A stretch of 64,000 bases of DNA, from positions 47,296,429 to 47,360,428 of the forward strand of contig OX485804.1 in NCBI GenBank assembly GCA_950295325.1, written 5' to 3'. Below the pieces are notes generated by a model that saw nothing but the letters and a program-made list of their open reading frames with translations, was not told where the DNA came from and made no database searches. Source of the DNA: Polytrichum commune. Taxonomy: Eukaryota > Streptophyta > Polytrichopsida > Polytrichales > Polytrichaceae. Positions 53,200-62,471 of this stretch are shown in pieces. The translations under genes and the position numbers were made by a program. Numbering within the stretch: the first letter of the stretch is position 1; each line of letters starts with the position of its first letter.

Positions 53200-53901
53200 G
53201 GCAAATATTTTGAATTTGTTTTTTGGGGGATGAGGTACATGCCTCACCCTCCTTGAAAAATGTGAATTTCTCCTTAAGCTTGTGCTTAGAGGTGAGGCAC
53301 ATGCCTTACCCTTATGAAACAAAATTCTAAGTTTTTTGAATTTATTTTTTTGGGGTGAGACACATCCCTCACCCTCCTTGAGAAATCTGAATTTCTTCTT
53401 AACCTTGTGCTTAGAGGTGACGCACATGCCTCACCCTTATGAAACAAAATTCTATGTTTTGAATTTGTTTTTTTGGGGTAAGACACATGCCTCACCCTAC
53501 TTGAAAAATCTGAATTTCTCCTTAAGCTTGTGTTTAGAGGTAAAGCACATGCCATACCCTTATGAAATAAAATTCTATGTTTTGAATTTATTTATTTTGG
53601 GTAAGACACATGCCTTACCTCCTTGGGAAATCTGAATTTCTCCTTAAGGTTGTGCTTAGAGGTGAGACACATGCCTCACCCTTATGAAACAAAATTCTAT
53701 ATTTTGAATTTGTTTTTTTCGGGAGGGGCACATGCCTCACTCTCATTGAGAAATCTGAATTTCTCCCTAAGGTTATGCTTAGAGGTGAGGCATATGCCTC
53801 ACCCTTATGAAATAAAATTCTAAGTTTTGAAGGTGAGTCACATGCCTCACCCTCCTTGAGAAATCGGAATTTCTTCTTAAGTTTGTGCTTAGAGGTGAGG
53901 C
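53200..53901. repeat. Hairpin-bearing repeat array, left part
   Basis: Units of roughly 115-130 bp contain AGAGGTGAGGCACATGCC..., CTTATGAAACAAAATTCTA and GAATTTCTCCTTAAG. Each has GGTGAGGC and GCCTCACC separated by four bases, so it can form an 8-bp stem. Units also read as weak ORFs on both strands, which is incidental. Confidence 0.85.
53894..53901. repeat. 8-bp target duplication, left
   Basis: GGTGAGGC is repeated at 54896-54903. Removing the insert rebuilds the normal array sequence GCTTAGAGGTGAGGCACATG. Confidence 0.85.
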
Positions 53902-54895
53902 CTCGGGGAGTTCACTAGACATGTATATATGTATACACGTGCGTGACAAGGGTATTTATTCAAGGGGTATTTTATTATCCATCCTTAATTTTTTGTACCG
54001 TATTATTATATAATTTGTGAATTTCTTGTTTTTTAAATGACCCTATAATTACTTTTAAATTTGATGAAGCTGTAATTTTAAGCTAGGTATGTTCATTATA
54101 ATTATTTGATTTTGCTCCAAAGGGTTTAAGAGCATTCAAAGTACTAAGTCACCAAAATCCAAGGCACATCAAGGTTTTATATTAAGAGTGTTCATAAACA
54201 GTTTCAAACAACAAAATCAGCCCATGTTCCTCAATCAAGTTACACGTACAATTAAACACAATGGTACTGAGTGTAAAAGAAGAATTAAAACACCAACAAC
54301 AAAGTAAGCAAAAATAGGGTCCATGCAATAATGTAAAAAGGTATAAAGTTAATACTACAACATCCTGCTTGAAGTAGACAGACACAAGACCAACCAAAAC
54401 TCCTCTAATTTATCTTGAGAAATTGTTTCTAGCATTTAAAAATACTAGCAAAATTGTTCATAGAAAATGAAAGATGTCATGTTCATCTTGCAAAACAATT
54501 CCTAGCTTTTAAGAACACTAGTATATAATCAATAAATAATGCATGCCTTTAATCCTAAACCCAGGAATCCGTCATCCGCCCTCATTAATCTTTCATCCCA
54601 TTTTTTCAACTGAATCGACGTATTTTTTCATCCAAAATCTTTCCGCCTTTGAACACAAAGGACACCCTATTTCTAAAAAACCTAGGATCCTTAAATCCTA
54701 TGGTATATTTTTACAAATATTTCAAAAATATGCGTTATTTGTATCAAGCCTATATTATTTATAATACAAATTTTATCATACATACTCACCTATATTACTT
54801 CTAAGAAAATTCTAAATTTTTCCTTTTGTGAATATAAATTACCCTATATTTTCCCACACGTTGTTTTCTAATATTATCGCAGTGAACTCCCCGAG
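53902..54895. mobile_element. Nonautonomous DNA transposon with 8-bp target duplication (hAT-like)
   Basis: The 994-bp insert has exact 15-bp inverted ends, CTCGGGGAGTTCACT at 53902-53916 and its complement at 54881-54895, and an 8-bp duplication. Eight bases suggests the hAT superfamily in plants, although the ends are not the usual CAGGG. There is no ORF for a transposase. Confidence 0.78.
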
Positions 54896-54898
54896 GGT

Positions 54899-55440
54899 GA
54901 GGCACATGCCTCACCTCCTTGAAAAATCTGAATTTCTCCTTAAAATTGTGCTTAAAGGTGAGGCACATGCCTCACCCTTATGAAACAAAATTCTATGTTT
55001 TGAATTTGTTTTTTTCGGATGGGGCACATGGTTCATCCTTCTTGAGAAATATGAATTTCTCCCTAAGGTTATGTTTAGATGTGAGGCACATGCCTCACCC
55101 TTATGAAACAAAATTCTAAATTTTGAAGGTGAGGCACAGGCCTCACCTCCTTGAGAAATCTGAATTTCTCCTTAAGGTTGTGCTTAGAGGTGAGGCACAT
55201 GCTTTACCCTTATGAAATAAAATTCTATGTTTTGAATTTATTTTTTTCGGGTGAGACACATGTCTCACCCTCTTTGAAGAATCTGAATTTCTCCTTAAGC
55301 TTGTGCTTAGAGGTGAGGCTTATGCCTCACCCTTATGAAACAAAATTCTATGTTTTGAATTTGTTTTTTTGGGGTGGGGCACATGCCTCACCCTCCTTGA
55401 GAAATCTGAATTTCTCCTTAAGCTAGTGCTTAGAGGTGTA
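54899..55440. repeat. Hairpin-bearing repeat array, right part
   Basis: This continues the array at 53200, with units GTGCTTAGAGGTGAGGCACATG... and TTTTTTTCGGGTGAG.... About four units remain to the end of the array. Confidence 0.85.
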
Positions 55441-55715
55441 TTTTAAGCTATGCACAAATGGATGTGTTTTATTCCTTTGATTTATTTCATAATCAAAATT
55501 TTTTTACTAAAAATGTGAAACATAATATAAATATGATGGTCATATAGTGTATAAGCCTTGTCTTGGAATTATTTGAAACTAATAATATTTGAAAGTATTT
55601 GTATCAAAGTACGAATTTATTGCGCAATCATTCCAAAAGTTGAGAATAGAATAATAAAAAATAATCCCCCAAAAAAGTGCACATGCTTATGTGCACTTTT
55701 AACGAAACCGGTGTT

Positions 55716-55920
55716 GATGGGCATTTCCTTCTTGTACGCCTTTGGTATTATTTCTTCACTTTAGAATCAAAGTTGGACGGTAGAGCTTCCAAGGATTCAT
55801 CCAAAATGTCCAAAGGTCCATAGAAACCAACCCCATCTCCAATTTGAACTTCTTAAGATTGAAGTTCTCTTCATTGAACTTGTTAATGACTATAACACCG
55901 TCACCCTCAAATGATGCCAT
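55716..55920 (-). pseudogene. Decayed copia gag N-terminus (element M)
   Basis: From the ATG at 55920 the minus strand reads M-A-S-F-E-G-D-G-V-I-V-I-N-K-F-N-E-E-N-F, then K-K-F-K-L-E-M-G and D-L-W. This parallels the first 40 residues of the young gag. The frame then degrades, and matching ends at about 55716 beside the inverted repeat of the neighbouring element. Confidence 0.8.
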
Positions 55921-56768
55921 CGTAAGCTCAAAGATTGGGATATAATATTTAATCGTAAAAATCCATTTTTTTTCCTTATAATCGTTGACTTACAAACCTC
56001 AATCAACCCCTCTTGAACTAAATGAACATCTCTTGATCTTAAATATGCCCTTGCACCTGAATTTACTCAAATCACATCACATTGAACTCAAATGAGGTCT
56101 TTTTGCTCTCAAATGTGCGTTTACACCCTACATCCTTTCAAGTCCAATCCACTTGAACTCAAATCAACTCTTTTGGTCTCAAATGTGCCTTTGCACCCTC
56201 AATCCACTCAGTGGAACCAAGTAAATGGGTGGCCTAAGAAGGCTAATCTCGAAGTTTTCCAAGTAGCTAGGCCTTAAGCAACTCTAGGGGGTTATTATTC
56301 TCCAAGCTATACCTACATGCTCCAAAATTTTAAACCTCCAAACACCAAGCGATGCTTCACATGTGCACCAATGAACCTCCAACACAAAATGTTCCAAAGG
56401 CTTCTCCAAGCATTTGAATCACTTAAGATCCACTCCCTTATCAACTAGCAATCAAATCTCTAACTCCATAACTTTCATGAGTAAACCCATAATCTATTGA
56501 AGCATAATAGAATTAGAGACTAGATTGCACAAACACATGCACATACACATACACAAAGGTTTATGAATAATGTTTGGAGTGAAATGATCATTCCTTACCT
56601 TGCCTTTTGTTGCACTTTATCGGCTTGGTTCATACAATGTATATGGGAAATCTCAAATACTACTTCTTACAAACCACATGGGATTATTCAAACTTTATTC
56701 ATTCATATATTTGTAACCTTTATAACCCTATGACTACGAGCAATCTAATACAACTCTAATCTTCAACA
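55921..56768 (-). mobile_element. Older copia relative M: leader and 5' LTR
   Basis: A leader with degenerate repeats (TTGAACTCAAATCA..., CTCAAATGTGC..., TTTGCACCCT) leads to a PBS-like GATTATGGGTTTAC and a 274-bp LTR at 56495-56768. The architecture equals that of the young family but with a different leader unit. Confidence 0.78.
56495..56768 (-). repeat. 5' LTR of element M (274 bp)
   Basis: The plus strand runs TATTGAAGCATAATAG... to ...ATCTTCAACA, so the LTR begins TGTTGAAGAT and ends GCTTCAATA. It resembles the K-type LTRs, including the ATTACAT/TATGACTACGAG region. Confidence 0.78.
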
Positions 56769-58220
56769 TGCCACTTCTACCACCTATGCCAACCCGGTTT
56801 ATGCGGACATGTACAAAAGGTGTTTACCTTCAAAAAAGGTAATAGACTTCGGGAGCTTTCTAATGCGTATTTTGGGATTACATATAAACCAACTCGAAAA
56901 CAAAGCAACACTGTAATTCACGTTGGTGGCAAAATTGGAGTCGTTTTTTCTTTTTTTTTCTATCAATTTGTGGTTTTGCATGTCTTTGATATGGAGCCCA
57001 ACCTTGAGACGGGGTAGTGGTTTGTGGCTCTTCATTCACGCATACTCTGATGTGATCCAAACTTCATAGCTATCTATCTTGTATAGAATTGAAAGTGGTT
57101 GTTTTAGCTCATGTATTGTACATCTGCCCAAGTAGTAGGGGCGCATGTACATGGCTTTTAAGTATGTCATTAACAATAGAATCTAACCATCACACCATCA
57201 GCTAGTGATTAAGAAGATTCTTTTATGTTATAGATTTGAGGCTGTTGTAGCTTTTTGATGTAGTAGTCGATGGCATTTGCACATATGTCTCCAAGAAAGA
57301 GTGCATCTTTGTACATGTGCATACTTCTAAATGTTTTGTAAGTCATGGTGGTATCACTAAAATTTATCTCCATTTAAAATCAGATTACTAAAGATTACAA
57401 AAGATTTATGGATGAACTTTGATGTTTGTAGGGCAAATGAATGGGACAATGTCAAAAATGGGCAAAGGGAGGGATTGTTTAAGGTTATGACAAAATGACC
57501 ACAGTGTTGTATTTGGGTTTCGTGAAGCAAGTGGATGCACAAAATAAACATTTAAATTTTCTTTGTAATTCTATTTACACAAAACTTTGAACTGCAATCT
57601 AACCACAAACCTATCAACATGAAAGCTTGTCATTGTTCAAGATCTTAGCAAACCATTCTTATGAACTGGACCAAAAGCCTCTTGTCTATAAAATCTTCTT
57701 TCCAAATGTGATATACTCTTTAAGGACATACAAAAAAATCATGTTCAACGATGATCTAAAAGATCAACAAATAGTTGGGTGGAAAGACCAATTGCGTTTT
57801 CCACATTAACTAAGATCACTTTCATAAGATTGATGGGGTTAGGATGTAAGTATGCAGTGTGCCTACCTTGTGAAAATTAAGGCAAACCGCGAACTCTAGC
57901 TGGATTTGAGAGCTACAAAACATGAACTCTTTCTGAGGTCAGTGCAAAGGTGCTACATAGTGTTTACCCTAGTACGTGGATATCGTCGTCTCACAATTGT
58001 TGAAAGGCATCGTGTTTTACAATGTGCCATGGGAGTGGCCACTTAGGTCTAGGAAGAAGATTCTCTCTCATCTTGTGATACCCACCAAGTATGAATACTC
58101 GCGTATGACTGGTATTACAATGTTGATACCAGCCGAGTAGGTTCCTTGGACCATTGTTGATGATATTGTGTCCATGCATTCACCAATATACCGGTCCAGG
58201 TCCAGCATTGGTAGCAACTC
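56769..58220. other. No recognisable gene
   Basis: Short open stretches exist (56799-57060 minus and 57627-57809 plus) but lack known motifs. A poly-pyrimidine stretch lies at about 56944-56965. Confidence 0.5.
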
Positions 58221-58323
58221 TCAATGTCCTGGACTAGCAGAGGGTTTAAGAGATGTTGAAGAATACGGCATCCTATCAATCAATCTTGAAGGCATAAAGC
58301 ATCCTATACTTAGGTCCAAAATC

Positions 58324-59694
58324 TTAACAAGTTCGGGGCGCTTCAGACCGGAGACAGGGCGGTAACCAGCCTCCCAGGAAAAGCAAAGTGCGGAGGCTAG
58401 GGTAATACGGGCGGACTTCGGCAGATTGACCCAATTGTCGTCTAGGCTTTCGGATTTTGTCCTTCCGCAGAGCACTCTTCAATGGGATGGGCGGCACTGT
58501 CATCCCCATTCGTATCGGGCGAGAGCCGGGGAGTCTCAGGATGTCCAGCCCGTAGTCACAAATGGCCATGTGTGACTTGAGCCAGTTCTTTCCGAGGGTG
58601 ACATTGTAAATCTGTCCGGGAAGAACGTTGAGCTCTTCGCAGAGTTCAAGGTCTCCAATTGCCAGTGTGACGACGCACATCCGTTCCGGGTACCTCTCCA
58701 CATGCGTGTTTGCTAAAGTGACCACTAGCACATCGTCTGTGTACCAAGTCTCAAGGTGCAACTGCTGTGCAAAACTATGTGTGATGGCGGAGATTGAGGA
58801 GCCTGTGTCAAGCAACATGGTCGTTTGCATGCCGTTTACCAAGCCACAGATTATGGCGACTGATTCTTCACTTTCAAGCAAGTTAGAATTTGGGGTGTAT
58901 TCTCGGTTACTTGACCTAAACCAATTATCACATTCTCTCTCCATTGCCTGGTATGGATCTGCAGTTTTCCTCCTTCGGAAATTGGTGTCTTCTGAATCAC
59001 TCACAGAGCTACTTCTGCCAGAGCATACGCTAGCTGTAGAATGGTACGTGTGGCAGTCGGTGCATTCCACCGATTCCCGTTCGTGTTCGCCTCGTCCACT
59101 TACACGAAAACTCATTTGGGCGGAGGATTGTTGCAGGCAGACTCGGCCACCGGCGGTGGTCTGTTTGCAATCATCCAACTTGCAGTAAGGACTTGGGCTG
59201 CATTTTCTTGCGTTGTGGCCAGGGCATTGACAAAGAAAGCAGTAAGACAAGAGTTCTTTCGTCGGAGTCAATCTTACCTTTGTGCAATGCGCAAATTCTA
59301 CAACGTCGCGTTTGGCAAAGGCAGCAGCCCCATCCCTTACACCAATGCTGTAGAGAGTTTTACACCTTGGAGAAGCTCCTCCGAGTCTTGACGTCCACAA
59401 CTCCCTGCCAAATGACACAGTTGGCTTACCATCTGTTCCTCTGTTAGCGTGAGATGGAACATCCGGTGCGAAAAATGCTTCGTCTTCTTGAAAATGCTTC
59501 TCTTCGTAGTGCTCAACACTTTCTACTTTTGTGTCTTCATATTGTTCATCCTGTATGAGGTCATCAATTCTACATTTGTTTGACCAACTTTCAATTGACA
59601 TACTACCATCGAGGTCCCTCGGGAGAAAGCCATCGCTATTTTCTGACTGATCTTCTTCAACCACCTCCGTGTTTGCGAAGGTCTTTGCCTCCAT
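58324..59694 (-). CDS. Free-standing zinc-knuckle and retropepsin-like ORF (456 aa)
   Basis: The ORF begins MEAKTFANTEVV, preceded in frame by a TGA two codons upstream, and is open for 456 codons. An acidic N-terminal third is followed by a CCHC knuckle (C152-C155-H160-C165), a Cys/Ser-rich region and a retroviral-type aspartic protease with D296-T-G-S and a later hydrophobic-Gly motif (VTLGKNWL, 365-372). Gag zinc knuckle followed by this protease type is typical of Ty3-type gag-pro, not of the copia family on the left. No RT, integrase or LTR is seen beside it. It may be a surviving gag-pro remnant or a domesticated gene. The last 40 residues are not conserved-looking. Confidence 0.62.
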   Translation of the reverse strand: MEAKTFANTEVVEEDQSENSDGFLPRDLDGSMSIESWSNKCRIDDLIQDEQYEDTKVESVEHYEEKHFQEDEAFFAPDVPSHANRGTDGKPTVSFGRELWTSRLGGASPRCKTLYSIGVRDGAAAFAKRDVVEFAHCTKVRLTPTKELLSYCFLCQCPGHNARKCSPSPYCKLDDCKQTTAGGRVCLQQSSAQMSFRVSGRGEHERESVECTDCHTYHSTASVCSGRSSSVSDSEDTNFRRRKTADPYQAMERECDNWFRSSNREYTPNSNLLESEESVAIICGLVNGMQTTMLLDTGSSISAITHSFAQQLHLETWYTDDVLVVTLANTHVERYPERMCVVTLAIGDLELCEELNVLPGQIYNVTLGKNWLKSHMAICDYGLDILRLPGSRPIRMGMTVPPIPLKSALRKDKIRKPRRQLGQSAEVRPYYPSLRTLLFLGGWLPPCLRSEAPRTC

Positions 59695-59821
59695 TAATCA
59701 GACAGGCAGCGATGTCACGATATGATTGCGATGTTCCGATATGTCTCAAGACCATGCCCGCGTCATGTTTCCCTCCTTTGTCGACATCCCTTGCCTTCAA
59801 AAGAGCCAGGAATATTGTTGG

Positions 59822-59988
59822 TGCCGTTTTCGACCAGGGTTTGAGCTTTGATGATGATGCTCCCTAAACCTTGGCTTCTGTCCAAAGCAAGATAAGCATG
59901 AAGTTGCTGAAAGACTATATATAAGAAAATTGCAGATGCCGTGTTCGACCAGGGTTTGGGCTCTGATGATACTCTTTAAACCTTGGGC
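59822..59988. repeat. Diverged 115-bp-spaced direct repeat
   Basis: TGCCGT(T/G)TTCGACCAGGGTT and what follows, up to AAACCTTGG, occurs at 59822 and again at 59937. It lies just upstream of the gag-pro-like ORF. Similar words (CCAAAGCA...GAATCATGAA) recur near 59881 and 60067, so the duplicated unit may be longer. Confidence 0.65.
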
Positions 59989-60049
59989 TTCACTAATGTG
60001 GGAAGAGGCACTGCTGTGAACACCTCGATGTTCGCACACTGAAATTCCA

Positions 60050-61794
60050 AAAACATTTTTTCTCTGCCCAAAGCATGAGAATCATGAATAAATTAATAAA
60101 GGCCTATAAACCAATCCTCTGTTTTCCACAACTAGATCCCTGCACTGACGCCAGGGAAATAGTATCGAAGCAATTTCATTACGATCAGATTTTTGCGTCG
60201 TCATCTTTTTGAACGTTTATTTGCTCCCAGTGTGCCAAGACCAGCTGAGCGCTTCAGCTTCAAGCAGGGATAAGGTTGTCTGTTATTTTCTTTTTGTTTT
60301 GTGCTTCCCCGCCCCCAACCCTAATCTTCCTCCTGCATGAACTAAGACTAGTGGAAGCAGGGAAGTCGAAAGGTTTCGCAATCTTGTCACCAAGGGTTGC
60401 AACTGGTGACCCCTCTGGCATCGCCAACGCTTTGCCTATAACCGACATCTGACACACCAGCCTGGGAACATTATCGCTAATTGTGGATTATGCTAATTAA
60501 TTGTGATTCAATTGGACGTACATGTATTCAAATTACTCCCAATGTGGCCCTTACGTCGAGCTTGACTTGGCATTGGAAGGCGGCAACAGGGACAACAGTG
60601 TCCCCTGCGACTTCCTCAAGTAAAGCCAGTGCTGATGATGGCTTCAAGGTTGAATTTCAATCTTTCTCAGCTAGTTTGTTAATTTCCTCCCGCGGGTTAA
60701 TTTCTCGGTCTTTGCAACGCACTTAAAGGTTATGTGCTGAAGAGAGCCCATCTCCAGGGCGATGATAGAATCACATTTGAACTCGCATGTAGAGTCCTGC
60801 GTTATATTCTAGCAGCACCAACGACTGAGTCAATCTCAGCAACATAGAGTACTAGGTCAGTCTCGCATTCATAGGATGCACAGTACAGATTTTTCTTCAT
60901 GGCGTTGTTCTGAAACTCGATACTGCAGAAACTTGGCTGAAATTTCTTACATGTCTTCATGGGATCGTATTTGAAGAAATATAACTGACCACATTCACAA
61001 TTTGGAGCCCGATGGGTTCACTGGGGTATACATTTCACTTCTTTGGCGATGATCTATTCTACCTAGCTGTGTGTGAAGCCATGATCCCTTAGGAACACTT
61101 GAAGCCAACCGACTTCAATATTTGATCTCTTTAACTGCCAATATCTCACAGGTTGTCGTAGGAATTGCTCACTGTCAGTAGTCGAAGCATGCGTTAAGGC
61201 TGGAAGTGTAGTGCTCCGTTACAAGATGGATAGCTGTGAGCTCAAATCACATTGATATAAGATAACTCAGGCTGCAAGGAAAATGCAAGGCCCGATCAAA
61301 GAAATTCTGAATGGAGAGTTGCGGTTGTCCACTAAGCTCGATGGAAGAAAGGTCCAGCCAAGAATCTCACTTGTAAGCTCACTTATTGTGTGTGGGGACC
61401 GGGTCTTTGTACAACCACAGAGTCTCTTAAAAAAATATCTTTGCTCATTCCAGAATGCGTAGAAGTCATTGAACAACGTACAGCCCATATAAATCATACA
61501 TATAATGCGTACAGACCAGGATAATACTATGAAATTAATAACATGATCGCTCTCAGACAGCGGCTAGTACTGCATGCTTGTGTTTGTCGTTATAAAGACT
61601 GCTAGTGCAGTTGCAACTATTTTCAGGTACTCTCGCTGTGAGAAATTCAAGTATGCTGTAGAAATATTCATATAAATCCATAGTAAGGCAATCAGTAGCC
61701 AAATGCTATCTTCCTCAAAAATTCTAATTCCTAGATGAACCAAACGTCGACCTCTTGATAGACGTCGTGAATTTTGATCGCGGATGTGTATCGA
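60050..61794. other. No recognisable gene
   Basis: A 65-codon open stretch (60260-60457 minus: SVIGKALAMPEGSPVATLGD...) could be an exon, but I see no partner exon or known motif. Another (60481-60726 plus) is equally unsupported. Confidence 0.45.
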
Positions 61795-62190
61795 TCAGAA
61801 GGAAACCTCGACGTCTCTGCCCTCCACGAAGTCGAGGGTCCTGACAGTGCGGCCGGCATACGTGCCGGTGTTGCCTTGCTGGTTGTCGATGACGAAGTAC
61901 CGCCGATTGTTTTTGATCTGGAGACCGGTGACGGTTCGGACATACGACATGTCGATGTTGGCTGTGCTCCTGCCGACTTGGATACCCACTGTGATGGTTT
62001 CCCCAATGAACAGAGGGCGCCCATTTATCAACAAGCTGGCGCCTGACACATTCTGGATGGTGGAGTCTGCGGCCGCCAGCCGCCACATGCAGGATGCAGT
62101 CATGAGCAGGGAAAGAATCAGAAGAAGAAGAGCGCTTCTCGTGTTGCTAACCACCATCGTAAAGAAATTACACGGGAGCTGCTGGTTCAA
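61795..62190 (-). CDS. Short predicted secreted protein, unknown family
   Basis: The 131-codon frame contains a clear signal peptide: Arg near the start, the hydrophobic run SALLLLILSLLMTASC and a likely cleavage after A-A-A-D. The Met at residue 12 (62157) gives a more typical signal peptide than the first Met at 62190. The mature part of about 90 residues has no Cys and looks like alternating beta strands (SLLINGRPLFIGETITVGI, RRYFVIDNQQGNTG). It ends in a TGA at 61795-61797. I do not recognise the family. It would enter the secretory pathway and probably the apoplast. Confidence 0.5.
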   Translation of the reverse strand: MNQQLPCNFFTMVVSNTRSALLLLILSLLMTASCMWRLAAADSTIQNVSGASLLINGRPLFIGETITVGIQVGRSTANIDMSYVRTVTGLQIKNNRRYFVIDNQQGNTGTYAGRTVRTLDFVEGRDVEVSF

Positions 62191-62361
62191 AACGTTGAGA
62201 AATCAGCACCAACAGCGTATGTAGGATGCAGCAGGACTTGCAAGCACTAGAAAAGATGGGGGTCAACACTACATCTCCAGAAGTTCTAGGTGTGGCAGGG
62301 AGATCAATGCCTGCACTGAGTGATTTGCCTCGGAGCTGCAGTATATGAATAGATGGCAACC

Positions 62362-62371
62362 AATATATATT
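62362..62371 (-). promoter_or_regulatory. Possible TATA box upstream of the secreted-protein ORF
   Basis: AATATATATT lies about 170-205 bp upstream of the candidate start codons on the minus strand. It is a motif match only, in AT-rich sequence. Confidence 0.25.
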
Positions 62372-62471
62372 CGGGAAGGTGATGACGTGATATGATGGAG
62401 TTCATGTATAGGTGAAGACCTAATTCCCGTAAACCTTGGAGCGTGAATCACCAAACTGTTGACCAAGCTGG

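Larger units (their letters stand above)
51977..55715. mobile_element. Possible 3.7-kb nonautonomous element with 24-bp inverted ends
   Basis: The sequence at 51977-52000 (starting AACACCGGTTTCG and ending AAAAGTGCA) recurs as an exact complement at 55692-55715. The right end is also part of a perfect 12-bp hairpin (AAAAGTGCACAT, loop GCTT, 55673-55700). The interior is made of short tandem and hairpin repeats and has no transposase. I see no target duplication, so the limits are tentative. Confidence 0.5.

Noticed and set aside
53191-53823. Overlapping 60-99 codon frames on both strands with repeated N-F-S-L-R-L-C-L-E-V and similar words
   Set aside because: They follow the tandem repeat period on both strands and are by-products of the hairpin array.
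60260-60457. 65-codon minus-strand frame with a protein-like start (SVIGKALAMPEGSP...)
   Set aside because: It is suggestive of an exon, but no partner exons, motif or conserved splice sites could be shown.
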